The notes beneath the pieces were generated by a model. It saw only the letters and a list, made by a program, of their open reading frames with translations. It had not been told where the DNA came from and did not search any database. From Spinacia oleracea (lineage: Eukaryota; Streptophyta; Magnoliopsida; Caryophyllales; Amaranthaceae), in assembly GCF_020520425.1 (NCBI RefSeq), contig NC_079487.1:132950385-133014384 (forward strand): a DNA stretch of 64,000 nucleotides, in the 5' to 3' direction. This document shows, piece after piece, positions 11,999 through 22,902 of this stretch (the stretch's first letter is position 1; each line of letters opens with the position of its first letter). The position numbers and the translations under genes are program-made.

Positions 11999-12775
11999 TA
12001 TGCTTTTTAGTAGTAGTCGTTTTACTGGTACTAGTAAGTAGTAACTGTACTAGCACCCACTGCTCCAATAGACCACAGACACAGTTAATCTTATCACACC
12101 ACAAGCTTGCTAACTTGCTAAGTGCAGAGGGGCCATTTGGCAATTTTTCCCAATTAGCCTCTAAAACCTTGGAAATCCCATTATTGTCAGCGAAGTTAAT
12201 TTCGTTGTGGACGGCTACTTAAACGACTAACAGCGGAGTACCTGAGAAACTAGTTGGAGAGGTGGCCCCACAATTAAATTAGTTTTGAATGGGTACTAAA
12301 ACTATTACAGCTACATGAGAAACTAATGGAGGGATGACCCCTCAATTTAATTAATTGTAATTACTAATTAGCTATTAATACCATTAAAAGCTTGGGAAAT
12401 ATGCTTATGTGGTTCTCCCACTGAAGATGAGGTCTTACAGTTTGCCACTTTGCCAGATTGTAAATGATGTATTTAATTTTTATCTATTTACCTCTTTTAG
12501 TTCTTTACCTAAGCTTTTCGTCACTTCATCTTCAATTGGATACAAATACTGCCGTAACAAACACCAATGTGATCAGACAAGGTAAACTTTGTTCAACCAC
12601 TGCTCAATTTAATGATTGGGGGTATGTGGATTTGTTTTGTGTGTTTTACGAGGAAAGCCATTTGTGAGCATTTGTTTTTCCCAATTATTATGTTTATATG
12701 ATTAAGAAATGAAGTAAAGACAGTTAACAACTTTAATAAATGATACTTCACAATGATTAAATTATACTACTGTTT
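11999..12775. other. Intergenic, imperfect direct repeat
   Basis: No gene seen. Two imperfect copies of a roughly 40-bp unit (GAGAAACTAGTTGGAGAGG... and GAGAAACTAATGGAGGGAT...) lie near 12244 and 12317. The frame at 12464-12667 has no recognisable domain. Confidence 0.4.
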
Positions 12776-12790
12776 AATAGTCTGAAAAGT

Positions 12791-12960
12791 ACCAATTGTC
12801 TGTTGGTTCAGTGGTGATTGGGGCTGAACTTGGTAGGGAGAACTCGTGTTCGATCCCCCGCAACAACAATTGGGAGGGGACTGGAACCTATCCACCCAGA
12901 ACTCGCCCCGAATCCGGATTAGCCCTTAAGGGTGAACCGGGTGCTAACATCAAAAAAAAA
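12791..12960 (+). mobile_element. tRNA-derived SINE (TTGGTTCAGTGGTGATT family), copy 1
   Basis: Box A in TTGGTTCAGTGGTGATTGG, box B in GTGTTCGATCCCC, body CAATTGGGAGGGGACTGG, and an A-tail ending at 12960. The 15-bp sequence AATAGTCTGAAAAGT is repeated exactly at 12776-12790 and 12961-12975. That is a clear target duplication of a LINE-driven insertion. Other copies are at 19535-19698 and 31977-32176. Confidence 0.92.
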
Positions 12961-13124
12961 AATAGTCTGAAAAGTTTCAATCATTATTTGTGGTGTCTTA
13001 ATTATTTTCTGAGAAGATTTTAGCAAGTTGAATATCTATGTAGTTGAAAAGAGAAGCTATACTAACAAGCTTCTCAAATAAGCTAGTTTATTTTTTTGGT
13101 TGTTAGAGTCAACCAAAAAATAAC

Positions 13125-13381
13125 TCCCATTAATTAAAGTTAGCTTCATTTTTCATAAAACATATAACAATCTTAGTTGTTAAACGATCTGTAATATGCA
13201 CAACCATATATAAAATAAACGTATTGCGTGGATAGAAAATGTCACATAATTGTTAAAATAAAGATTTGTCAAATTCTATCTAACCAGTATGTTTCCTGGT
13301 ATATGGTTGAGTATATTACAAATCGTTTAACACTAGGTTACTTTATTTTTTATGAAAAAATAAGCTAACTTAATTGGGGGG
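13125..13381. mobile_element. Foldback MITE with long inverted arms
   Basis: The two halves are inverted copies of about 85-90 bases. The left arm has AGTTAGCTTCATTTTTCAT, GTTAAACGATCTGTAATATG and CAACCATAT. The right arm reversed has AGTTAGCTTATTTTTTCAT, GTTAAACGATTTGTAATATA and CAACCATAT. The outermost bases are CCCATT/CCCCAATT. A further small hairpin (GGTTG...CAACC) lies just outside at about 13095. No target duplication could be assigned, so the superfamily is open. Confidence 0.6.
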
Positions 13382-13454
13382 TTGGCAATAATAGCAATTT
13401 AATTTTTGGTTGACTCAAACAACATAAACACCCAATCTATCTATCTATCTATTA

Positions 13455-13884
13455 CTCCCTCCGTTTCTTTTTGTTGTATCCGTTTCCATTTTAAGCGTTT
13501 CATATTGTTGTATCCATTTAGAATCTATTCTATTTTTGGACCTACATTTTATCCTAAAATACCCTTATATTTCCATCTAATTACCAAAGCACCTAAAGAT
13601 TCTACCCATATTCCCACTTAATTTTCCCCACCCTTAATATTTAATTCTTTTCCCCTTCCCCATATACCCACTCTCTCACCTCCTTTATCACCCATCATTA
13701 TCACTCCTCTCTCTTACCTTATTTCTTTATTATTTTCTCACTCCTTTATTTATTATAATCTCTTACCCCCAATCATTTCTCTTACACCCAATCATTACAC
13801 TTATACCCATACAAACCAATATTCCAATTTTCTTAAAAACCACACCAGATTCCAAATGGATACATAAAAAAGAAACGGAGGGAG
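13455..13884. mobile_element. Stowaway MITE (CTCCCTCCGTTTC ends, 430 bp)
   Basis: The left end is CTCCCTCCGTTTCTTTTTG; the right end reversed is CTCCCTCCGTTTCTTTTTT. Both run on into TGTATCC. TA at 13453-13454 and 13885-13886 is the Tc1/mariner-type duplication. The interior is C-rich (CCCATTATCACTCC) with no frame. It shares terminal CTCCCTCCGT with the elements at 38109 and 55502. Confidence 0.88.
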
Positions 13885-14036
13885 TACTATATACTAAAAG
13901 ATACACCGGTATTGACGCGTGTCACGTCCTGATGAGTTCTTACCCATTTCCCACTAACTATATTACGGAGTAAAAAAAAAAAAACCACTATCAACTAACA
14001 TCCATTAAATTAATAAGTCAATTCAAGCGTATTAAA

Positions 14037-14079
14037 TTCCGCATCGGTCAAACCGCTACGAGTATTAAGGGACGGAGGG
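14037..14079. mobile_element. Lone Stowaway end
   Basis: GGTCAAACCGCTACGAGTAT followed by TAAGGGACGGAGGGAG and TA. Reversed, it matches the terminus of the element at 55502-55829 (CTCCCTCCGTCCC, AATACTCG, GGTTTGACC). The opposite end is missing. The preceding 13887-13960 (CTATATACTAAAAGATACACC) resembles a Helitron 5' end, so the element may have been cut by later insertions. Confidence 0.55.
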
Positions 14080-14084
14080 AGTAA

Positions 14085-15334
14085 CACAATGAAATTGAAG
14101 GTAGGGCAGAATCTTGATATTTGCAAAGTTTGGATACTCAAAAAGTTCATGAATAACGTCCTCTAATTACTAAAAAACCAACACATTGCCCCTCTTGTAT
14201 CCCTTCCTACTCAAAACGCGAAATTTGGTGGTACCAATTTTTAATTTTTTTAAAAAAGATGGTAGTTCTTGAAAACTTGGTCCTCCGTAAATTTCTAGGT
14301 GGAACCACCACAGTTTCACTAACTTTTAAATGAACTTGGTTCATATATACTAAATTTATTGTGGACCATGCCTTAAAAAAGAGTTAATAATTTAATTCTA
14401 ATTTATTTTGACATATTTATTAGAATTATTATAAAAAAATGTATCAAATAATACACATCAACCTTCTCCTTTTTGCTTTTCACTTTATTCTAGTTTTCCT
14501 TAATCTCGGTTTGAGCTCGAAGAACTCTTATCAATGCTAAATCGATTATGATTCTTAAGCTCGAAGTGAGTTCGAACTCGAGTTTGAACTCAGTTAAACT
14601 TAAACAAACCGAGCATAGTCATGTTAGAGTTCGACTCGATTCTCCATCTTTGAAATGCTCCTAGTTAAGTTCGATAATAACATAACCTTTATTGTAAGAT
14701 ACTACATCCTACTCTAACTCAGTGACAGTGGTCTAGACAAGAGGTCCTTGAGCTAGAGAGGCCCTAGAGAATGTGAAACATGCGGTCTCTTTACTGCAAC
14801 TCCTATTTTCAACTAATTATTACTATACGTAGTAGATCAACAATAGACTATTACAAAAATAAATTGGATTAATGGGCAATGGGGGCCATTGGTAAAGTGG
14901 GTGGGTGACACATGAAGTCATTGTCAAAGTCATTTCAAATTAGATAAACTGGTGATCTTGACAATATAATGGTGTTTGTCATGTGTTTTCTCCATTCTTT
15001 AAAAATCGTTCTATTTTACAGTTGTCTTTTTAAATTTGTACGGAGTATCATATAACGTAGTATAAATTAAAATCAGTATTTTACTCTCACGTAAAATATT
15101 TTATTCTATTTCTATTATCAATTCACGCACTCGGTATAACTTTAATAGGGTAAACAAAGAGGGAGGAAATCGAGTATTGATCATTGTTTCGTCTAACCGT
15201 TATCCTTAATATGGCCGCTTGTTTTAAAATAACGACTTTGTTTCACAATCTTCAGATAAAGTGGGGCCAAACATTTGATATGATGAAAATGAAAAATATC
15301 CTGTTCATAATACATGCAAAACAACTGGCCTTTG
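14085..15334. other. Intergenic upstream of the F-box/kelch gene
   Basis: No gene or whole element seen. 14505-14650 repeats words such as CTCGAACTCGAG and may be an eroded transposon. The remainder is AT-rich promoter-side DNA. Confidence 0.4.
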
Positions 15335-15343
15335 TTATATATA
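15335..15343 (+). promoter_or_regulatory. Putative TATA box of the F-box/kelch gene
   Basis: TTATATATAG lies about 100 bp before the ATG at 15439. This is a normal spacing for a plant TATA box with a short leader. The leader is A/G-rich and has no upstream ATG in good context. Confidence 0.5.
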
Positions 15344-15438
15344 GTGAACCACAAACTTTGTCACCTCTTCATTATTCAAAAACCTTCCAAAATAGAGGGA
15401 AACGGAAAGAGAATCATTGAGGTTAAACTGTTAAAGAC

Positions 15439-16593
15439 ATGAAGAGGCAAGAAGAAGAAGAAGAAGAAGAAGAAAAAGAAGGGTCACCAATCTATGGAGA
15501 CCTCTTAGAAGAGGTCTTCGCTCGTGTGCCCCTCATTGATCTAGCTTGTGCATCTCATGTATCAAAATCATGGGAATTCGCGGTTTCATCTTCTTTAGTT
15601 CATATCAACAAAGTTAAGCCGTGGCTTATAGTTCAAACCCAAAAAACAACGTCCATAGCCAAAAGCATTACAACTCATGCTTATGACCCTCGATCAGGTA
15701 CGTGGGTTGAGTTGTGTCAATTATCTATGCCTACTAAATATATCAAGCCCCTTCAATCCTCGGGGTCCTCCCTTTTCTATGAACTCTCTCACGAAGGACT
15801 ATCCTTCTCGGTGGACCCCCTTCATTGTTCTTGGCACCACATCCCGCCGCCAAGTGTATGGCGGGTGGAACCCATCGTGGCCCTTGTCGGGCCCCACGTC
15901 GTTGTAGCCGGTGGAGGCTCGGGTTACTGGGATGAGTTGGATGACCCACTCACGGTCGAGATGTATGACATGGAGACCTCCCATTGGTCTAGGTGTCAAT
16001 CCATGCCTAGCATCCTTAAGGACTCAGCAGCTTCCACGTGGCTTTCCATGGCATCCAATCAACACAAAATGTATGTAACAGAAAAAGCTTCCGGCATTTC
16101 ATACTCTTTTACCCCAAAAATCAAGACCTGGGACGGGCCGTATAATCTACGGCCCGATCCAAGTGTCTATTTCTCAGCTATTGGATTCGCCGGCGATGAT
16201 TTAATCATCGCCGGCTTAATTGGCCACGCCAAAGACGTCAAAACCCTCAAACTATGGAGAATCAACCTTGAAGTTATGGGATCAGACGAAATCGGGGAGA
16301 TCCCGTTCGAGTTATTAGAGAAGTTACAGGGGGAGAACTCTTATTTCTTATCCTCGATTACATTATTGGCAACTAAAGATTTCATTTACATCTACAAAAC
16401 TTCAGATCCAGAAGAAATAATTTTCTGCGAAATTATTGAAGGTGGATTATGCAATTGGGGAAGTGTGACAAATATAGTTTTGAATGATGACTGCAAAATT
16501 GGATCAAAAATGGTGATGAGCTGTGGTAGGGTTGATATTGCTGATTTGCACATGGCAATGAATTCTAGAAATCTCACATTTGTGGCAAAATAA
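15439..16593 (+). CDS. F-box/kelch-repeat protein (384 aa), At1g23390-like
   Basis: An intronless frame starting MKRQEEEEEEEE. The F-box is at about residues 15-60 (IYGDLLEEVFARVPLIDLACASHV, then SKSWEFAVSSS). Kelch-type blades follow (THAYDPRSGTWVEL; HVVVAGGGSG; VEMYDMETSHWSRC; DDLIIAGLIG). Such proteins are substrate adaptors of SCF E3 ubiquitin ligases: the F-box binds SKP1 and the kelch propeller binds the target. The nearest relative I recognise is Arabidopsis At1g23390, known as KFB-CHS, which directs chalcone synthase turnover. That assignment is from memory of sequence character, not a search. The length is normal. The run of about eight Glu near the N-terminus comes from a GAA repeat and probably varies in length. 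Antisense frames over this gene are shadows of its GC-rich middle. Confidence 0.9.
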   Translation: MKRQEEEEEEEEKEGSPIYGDLLEEVFARVPLIDLACASHVSKSWEFAVSSSLVHINKVKPWLIVQTQKTTSIAKSITTHAYDPRSGTWVELCQLSMPTKYIKPLQSSGSSLFYELSHEGLSFSVDPLHCSWHHIPPPSVWRVEPIVALVGPHVVVAGGGSGYWDELDDPLTVEMYDMETSHWSRCQSMPSILKDSAASTWLSMASNQHKMYVTEKASGISYSFTPKIKTWDGPYNLRPDPSVYFSAIGFAGDDLIIAGLIGHAKDVKTLKLWRINLEVMGSDEIGEIPFELLEKLQGENSYFLSSITLLATKDFIYIYKTSDPEEIIFCEIIEGGLCNWGSVTNIVLNDDCKIGSKMVMSCGRVDIADLHMAMNSRNLTFVAK

Positions 16594-16775
16594 AATAAAG
16601 TTTCAAAATCTTACATTAATTGTTGAACGTGTAATATAATCCAAGGGTTTTATGTTCTTGTGTTATTCATTAGCAGTTTTTTCTTTCCCCGATGCCAATC
16701 TCTATTTGCTTACCTTATTCACAACGTAAACTTCTGCATGTGGTTAGTTACATATTATTTCATCCGTGTCACAAT

Positions 16776-17166
16776 TAGGCCTGGTTATCGGGCGGGGCGG
16801 GTCAGGGTCGGTGCGGGTCAAAAGAGGGTCGGGTATTGAAAGGGTCATTTTTAGAGGGTCGATAATGGGCGGGTCAAAAGCGGGTCGCGGGTCAATAGCG
16901 GTCATTATTGGGCGGGTCAATAAACGAGCAATGAAAAATGAAAAACAAAAGAGCCATGTGCAAGTACAAATAAATACGAAGCTATGCATGTAATTTTTTG
17001 TATCATTACTATTTTTATTTTCAAACTAATTGTAGTATAAGTTTGACCCTATAATGACCCTGTCCAATAAAGGCTCTGTCCAATAAGAGCCCTGCCCAAT
17101 AAAAGCCCTATTAACTTGACCCTAACCCTATATCCATTGGACTACCCTGTCCAATAACCAGGTCTA
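16776..17166. mobile_element. hAT-like non-autonomous transposon (391 bp)
   Basis: The left end is TAGGCCTGGTTATCGGGC; the right end reversed is TAGACCTGGTTATTGGAC. The target duplication GTCACAAT is perfect at 16768-16775 and 17167-17174. The left part is GGGTCGGG-rich and the right part repeats CCTGTCCAATAA. There is no transposase. It lies about 180 bp past the stop of the F-box/kelch gene. Confidence 0.9.
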
Positions 17167-17174
17167 GTCACAAT

Positions 17175-18595
17175 ACATATATGCATAAATTATAAGGGCT
17201 ATACAAATAATAAATGGGAGAAAGAGAGTTTGAAATTGTTACATATTGTGCGTCAAGAGTATATAAAACTAAAAATTGTGTTATGCATATAATCACCTCA
17301 AATAAGAGATAAGAAAAATTATTCACAACGTTTTTTTTTGTTTTTTTTTTTTGACATCATCTCTATTAAAACATCGAATCTAAATAGTGCAATAATGTAC
17401 TCCGTAATATTCATAGCGAATTACTAAAGTACGGAGTAGTGCATGTTTCACTTGTTTATTTTGTATCTGATATACTTGCCTAACCACATGCATTTTCATG
17501 TCCTTTTTGCTTTGAGATACAGGGCAAGGTGATTGTATAATTATTTTCCTATAAAATAAATGAGAGATTGAGGATTGTAGGCATTTTGCATCAGACTTTC
17601 CTGATTGCATAGCAAGCATTAAATAATATTTTGACTTTTTTTAATGTGATTTGCACAATTGTTTCCATGTAAAAAAAGACTTTCTTGATTAGTTATTAAT
17701 TTGACATTAAATATTCGATTTTTTTTAACTAATTCCAATTTGCATAAAAAATAATTGAATTAAATTGTTTAGTGGGGGTGGTATTAATGTATTATAGCCT
17801 ATTCTAATGGTTGTAGGGGTTCCCTTATAAAATAGAGATAAAATGTTATTTAACAATTCTTTATTTATTCTCAACTTCGATATACTACTCCATATATGGC
17901 ATCTTATTCTTAACCTAATAAGCGGTTTGATCCGTGCAATGCACGAGAATATTATATGCATCATGTAAATTGTTTGAATAACTCATATTACTCAACATAC
18001 CACAAATTTTAGGTATCTGAAAATTTAATTTCTTTATGTACATTCGCAAATATTTGATTCGTGTAAGATATGAATATATGTAACAAATTAAATAAATAGA
18101 ACTATGTCTATTTTAGGTTATTATAAACTTAATCTAAACAGAATTTAGAGCAACAATTAACAACGGTGATAGTGTAGCGTACAATTAATCTCAATAGAAA
18201 AACAAATGGTTATTAAAATAATCAAAATAAATGGATGAATATTGAGATTTAGCCATATAAAAAGATGAGAGATGCATAAAGTAAAAGGCATATTACCTCT
18301 TAGAAATGTATAGTGTTAATTGCGTGAGAGCCATACCGAAATGATTGGTAGTCCAATTTATTTATAAGAAGTGCATGAAAAATGAGAAGTTAATGGTTTA
18401 TATGAGTTGATGTTTGGTTTTCTTGTACTCTTAATTTTTCTAGTTAAGAATTTGAAAGAGTATGAACTTGTGAGTTGTGAGTATTAACGTACTCTTCATA
18501 TTATTGTTATGGAATATTAATGATTAATTTCAATTAAATTAGTTGATTGGTTTATGATTATTTATCAAATTCGTAAGTGTATTTTGAGTTGTTTA
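17175..18595. other. Intergenic with an old Helitron-like terminus
   Basis: No gene. 17915-17960, read on the minus strand, gives CTCGTGCATTGCACGGATC followed by AAACCGC. This resembles the 3' end proposed for the Helitron at 60529-61372. The 19-base word TCTTATTCTTAACCTAATA occurs at about 17905 and again at 19349. It could mark an old insertion between those points. The rest is AT-rich. Confidence 0.4.
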
Positions 18596-18909
18596 TCTAT
18601 ACTAATATATTAAAAGGCGTTTGTGAAAACGTATATGTGTCGCGTAGATTCCCTCCGTATTACGCCATGTCACCACTAATAAGCATCATGGTATGTTATT
18701 GACAACCAAAAAAGCATGCATGTAGCAAGGATCGAACATCAAACCTCATGGATTAAAAGTTTCACTTCCTACCATCTGAACTACCTACAATGTTTGTCAT
18801 ATTTTCACATATAAATGTAAAATACAATCTTTTAAAATTGGGCACATTTTTAGAAAACGTAAACCCGATTAAAAGTAAAACCCGGAGCAACGCCCGGGCC
18901 ACACACTAG
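18596..18909 (+). mobile_element. Short non-autonomous Helitron (314 bp)
   Basis: It starts TCTATACTAATATATTAAAA and ends CTAG. It lies between an A (18595) and a T (18910), as Helitrons do, with no target duplication. About 7 bases before the CTAG is a hairpin: CCCGG (18881-18885), an 8-base loop, CCGGG (18894-18898). No Rep/helicase coding is present. Confidence 0.85.
18712..18795 (-). repeat. tRNA-like/SINE segment carried inside the Helitron
   Basis: On the minus strand, TAGTTCAGATGGTAGGAAG resembles box A and GATGTTCGATCCTTG fits box B, about 30 bases apart. This is the head of a tRNA-derived SINE or a tRNA pseudogene captured by the Helitron. A functional tRNA is unlikely because no full cloverleaf or acceptor pairing is seen. 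Confidence 0.5.
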
Positions 18910-19515
18910 TTATTTTCTTAAATGAGTGTCTTTTGATAATCGTTATTTTAATACAAATAAAAAGAAGAAGAAAAAAACGGTTGATGAGGTGAGGACATGT
19001 GATCACTCATGGTTTGAGTTTTTTTTCCTGTGATGCAAGCATGGTACGTTAATTTTAAAAAGTTAATAGGTTATAAGAGAGTTCAAGGAGATTTGTCCTC
19101 CAAAATAACATCCAAAACATACTCGGGTGTGTGTTTAAAATACTCTAAATTAATTAAAATTAACTACTTTATCTGTACGATAAATTTTAGCCAACCTATC
19201 TGCAACCAGCTTGTTAGTGACTTAGTGCATCTTGGAGCACGGATAGTCCAACTGAATCCCCGGAAGTACCCGCAAGAAGTCCTTGCATTTGCAATAGTGA
19301 CATTAGCATCAATAATACTACGTATATTACTATGGGTATTATCCTAGCGTCTTATTCTTAACCTAATATGGTTAGATGTTATGTTAACCGTTATTTATTT
19401 ATTCCCAATTGCAATATATATTGTACTCCATATAATGTCAACTTCGACTAACATTATTTATATTAATGGTCCAAAGCTTGTACGTTGTCATAAATAGTGT
19501 TTTGTTCTAGCCTTA
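18910..19515. other. Intergenic, no gene recognised
   Basis: The frame at 19030-19347 (105 codons) has no recognisable domain and low-complexity composition. I do not call it a gene. Confidence 0.4.
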
Positions 19516-19534
19516 TACAGTTATACTCTTATTG

Positions 19535-19698
19535 CTAATTGTCTGTTGGTTCAGTGGTGATTAGGCTGAGCTTGGTAGGGAGGACTCGTGTTCGATCCCC
19601 CACAATAACAATTGGGAGGGGACTGGAACCTATCCATCCATAACTCGTTCCGAATCCGGATTAACCCTAAGGGTGAATCGGTTGCTAACACCAAAAAA
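19535..19698 (+). mobile_element. tRNA-derived SINE (TTGGTTCAGTGGTGATT family), copy 2
   Basis: Same family as 12791-12960: TTGGTTCAGTGGTGATTAGG, GTGTTCGATCCCC, CAATTGGGAGGGGACTGG, short A-tail. The flanks TACAGTTATACTCTTATTG (19516-19534) and TACAGTTATACTTTTATTG (19699-19717) differ at one of 19 positions, a well-kept target duplication. Confidence 0.9.
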
Positions 19699-20066
19699 TA
19701 CAGTTATACTTTTATTGTACTATGTGTATTGATTAGTGATTGATTACGAATACTGTAATGGAAGTTGGGGAGGTCACAAATTGAGAAAGCTAAGACAAGG
19801 TTCTATAGCGATCTTTTAAAGTTTTAAATATGTGATGACTGGTAACTGGTTTCTTTACGTGTATGAAATATGAGCTGTTGTTCATTTATAAATAAACTCG
19901 ATGCTTAATTATTGAGGACGTAACAGGTGATCCTATAAACTTGATGCTTAATTATATGAGTTGTTGTTCATTTATAAATAAACTCGATGTTCTATTAAGA
20001 TCTTCATTCATTAATACGGAGTGGCAAAATTATTTTCCGTAAGTTTTCAAACTCACACTACTTTTA

Positions 20067-20290
20067 AGTTATGTTCTATTCGACTAATTTTGTCTGAACT
20101 TATCTGAAATTATCTAAACTTAACTGGACTTATTTTAACTTATCTTAACTTATTTTATCTGAAATAAACTTATTTTGACTGAAACAAACTTTTTTGTGTG
20201 TTAAAATGTCTCAAAAACTTATTTTTCTAAACTTATATTATCTGAACTTATTTAGTTTGAAATAAATCAATAATCGAACAGAACAAAGCC
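20067..20290. mobile_element. Harbinger/Tourist-like MITE (GTTCTATTCGACT family), copy 1
   Basis: The subterminal sequences GTTCTATTCGACTAATTTTG and, at the other end reversed, GGCTTTGTTCTGTTCGATTA define the family, with repeated AACTTATCTGAA words between. TTA flanks both ends (20064-20066 and 20291-20293). The left outermost bases are diverged. Related copies are at 56170-56407 and 61819-61930. Confidence 0.65.
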
Positions 20291-20302
20291 TTATTCAAGC
20301 CA

Positions 20303-20520
20303 TGTAATGGAAACAAGTACTAGTACTCCATAGTGTTCTTTTCACCTAAATTTTATTTATATTACCCCAACTTCTTTGTCTGTAATGGAAACAAGTACTA
20401 GTACTCGCGTGGGCTTTTATTAGTGTTCTTTTCACCTAAATGTTCAAACAATTTATAAATGAACATTTATCTATGTAATATATGCTCTGGTAAGCCCACA
20501 TCCAAAAATAGCCCACGCGG
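20303..20520. repeat. Direct duplication with a small inverted repeat
   Basis: GTAATGGAAACAAGTACTAG occurs near 20303 and 20382, each time followed by TAGTGTTCTTTTCACCTAAA. In the second copy an extra GCGTGGGCTTTTAT lies between these two parts. The 9-mer CGCGTGGGC (20406-20414) is repeated inverted at 20511-20519. The extra piece may be one end of a short foldback insertion. Confidence 0.5.
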
Positions 20521-21177
20521 ATAGTCGGAAACCTCTCAGTATATTAGACTATAAAATTGGACCGAAGGCTTTGTTTCATTAAAGCAATGATCATATACTC
20601 ATATTGGCCAAGAGGCCCATGATTTTCCTATGAATTTGAATTGATAGCTAACTTCCATTTTCCTATATCGTCCACATGTTCCTCATAGTATGCTACGTTT
20701 ACCAATCTAAGCTTGGCCTAATTTAAAATTAGGGTTCAATCTCTATATGGGCGCTTTGGGGGGAGGGGATCTCGTTATGCTTCTACCGCCAACTCTCAAA
20801 ATATCTATCCCGTTAATTCCACTCAGGTTGATCTGAAAGTGGTTTAGTCTTGCCTACCAAAAATGAATGCCTAGAGTTTATTTCATTTATTTGAAATGGA
20901 TTTCAATGATGTTTCAGATCGGGTTGATTTAAAAGGGGTTATGATTTTGTAGGCCTCCTTTTATGTACACCTTAAGACGTACCCATGCGGCCATGCATGT
21001 GACATAATTTTACACTTCTAGAAAGTAAGAAATGACAATGAGAAAAGAGGAGTAAGAAATATTTTTAACAACTTTAATTAGTTGGGCACATTTGTAAAAA
21101 ATGAAGAAAGAGGAAAACTTCCCAACTACCGATGGACGCATACAACTATCAACTATTCAAGCCTTAAGCCCTAAAAT

Positions 21178-21311
21178 AGTTGCAAACAGATGCATATAAT
21201 GAGAGGTTGTAGGTTTAAGTCGTGGTATTAATCACGTAACAAATAGTTGCAAACGGATACATTTAATGAGAGGTTATAGGTTTAAGTCGTGGTATTAGTC
21301 ACGTAACAAAT
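21178..21311. repeat. Tandem duplication, two 67-bp units
   Basis: Units 21178-21244 and 21245-21311 both read AGTTGCAAAC, then GATRCATWTAATGAGAGGTT, then AGGTTTAAGTCGTGGTATTA and CACGTAACAAAT. They differ at about five positions. The AGGTTTAAGTC piece looks like a decayed pol III box B, so the unit may derive from a SINE. Confidence 0.85.
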
Positions 21312-21584
21312 AAGGAGTAATCTATTAAAAAGCGTTTGAGAGTCCACTTAACAAGGCCGTACAAGGTTCCACCTTAAAACTATATGGCAATAAGGGGAGT
21401 AGCCCCTTGGCCTTATTAAGTGATTAAATCTCTTATCTTTTATCAACGTGCTGTTTCATGAATCAAATCTTAACAGTTTACCATGTCATGTGGCGTTCTC
21501 CTCCTCCAATTCGATTACATGACATTATATTCTATGTCGATCCACATATATTCCAAAATCCCAAAATTAGATACATGTGTATAG

Positions 21585-21660
21585 TTGGTAAAAGATTTGA
21601 ACCTGCGACCACTTGATTCAAATGCTAATGACTAATCCGCTTGGTTATATCATGCTACAT
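21585..21660 (-). mobile_element. tRNA-related SINE fragment
   Basis: On the minus strand, TATAACCAAGCGGATTAGTC (box A-like) is followed after about 30 bases by GCAGGTTCAAATCTT (box B). No tail or target duplication could be assigned. Confidence 0.5.
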
Positions 21661-22440
21661 GCCTATATGGTTATTTTTTCCAAATAAAACATGATAAGTG
21701 ACGATCAACTTAGTAAGAGTAGGATGATTGTTTTTTGCAAAAATATATAGTTAAGGTTATCCAATCAATAACTCGAGATATCGTCTGAACCCAAAAACTA
21801 GTGTCTAATTCAAAGTAGTATTTTAATTGGGACGTGCTATGCTAGTCGTAGAAGACATAGCGTGCAATAATAAAAGGTAGAGAATAAATTGAAATATTCC
21901 CAACGCCTACGTACCAAACATAATTTGAGGATTGGTAGTTCCAACTTCCAAGTAGTAATATTGTTTAGTTGTGTTGTTTGATGAAATTCTCAGTGTGTTA
22001 GTTGGATTTTAGGGAATAATCCGTTCTCCCAATGCGACAAATATACCTTATTGGATTGGGGTTCCCGCATTTTACCCTATCAAGACATTTTGTTTATACA
22101 AACCCTTAAATAAAGCAGCCAAGGATAAATAGTGTATGATGGATATAAAGTTAATTATAAAAAGATAATCAGTTGATTTTACTTGGTTAGTAGAGGGAAA
22201 AAGTGAGTGCGTATTTCTATAAAATACACTTTTGCTTCTGAGTGCATATAAAAAATGCCACGACGGAGAGTCATGTAACTAAAACTCGACGGATAACACA
22301 TTTTTGGGTACGTACTAACGTACATAAGCTAACGGCATGACTCTCTGCAGAGAGTTATCTCTCACTAATTTACCTAACTAATTCAATACAATCATCCTAA
22401 AACCACTTTCTTTTCTCTTCGGATTATATCCCACCAGGTG

Positions 22441-22698
22441 TGTTAGTTATAGCTTTAGCTTTCACGATTGCATAATGTGATGCTGCTGTGATGCTGCTTT
22501 CATGCACACATTCTGTTATTCTCCTCTCCTAGTTTTTAGGAGTTAGTTATAACAACTTATAGAATAATCTAGAAGCTCTCATTACTATTTATATCCTACT
22601 TTGCTGTAATAATCAGTTAATAAGTTTTGCAATAATAAGAAATACACTGCTTCTCTCTTTTCTTCGTTTTCTCTCAAATCTCAGTTCATATTTTGTCA
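22441..22698 (+). repeat. 5' LTR of the copia element
   Basis: Begins TGTTAGTTATAG and ends TTTTGTCA, 258 bp. By eye it is identical to the right LTR. Confidence 0.95.
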
Positions 22699-22710
22699 TG
22701 GTATCAGAGC
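22699..22710 (+). other. Primer-binding site of the copia element
   Basis: TGGTATCAGAGC directly follows the LTR. This is the usual initiator Met-tRNA primer site of plant copia elements. Confidence 0.9.
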
Positions 22711-22902
22711 AGGATTAAAGATCCTCGGCTCATTTTTCTCAAATTCCGCAAGTTCCTCTTCTTGATTCTGTTTGATTCTTCCTGTTTTACTGCAATTTCT
22801 GGTGATCTTTGTTCTGAAAAATCGAGTTTGTTCTTCAATTCTTTTGCTTCTTCTATCTGAATACTTGTTTGATTCCAACATCTTTTCAAACAATTTTTGA
22901 CA

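Larger units (their letters stand above)
20521..22440. other. Gene-poor spacer left of the copia element
   Basis: No coding frame with a recognisable domain. It holds the tandem pair at 21178-21311 and a tRNA-like remnant at 21585-21660. An inverted word GAGAGTCATG / CATGACTCTC flanks 22268-22348. Confidence 0.45.

Noticed and set aside
12791-12860. Possible functional tRNA gene (box A and box B)
   Set aside because: No acceptor stem or complete cloverleaf; the A-tail and 15-bp duplication show a SINE. The same applies to the heads at 11871, 19535, 30732 and 31977.
15743-15999. Antisense frames over the F-box/kelch gene
   Set aside because: They are open only because the sense gene is GC-rich and codon-biased there; no domain on the antisense strand.
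19030-19347. 105-codon frame in the spacer
   Set aside because: No domain, no promoter signal and biased composition; probably chance.
21178-21311. Possible repeat array of CRISPR type
   Set aside because: Only two directly adjoining units without spacers, in a plant nuclear context; a tandem duplication.
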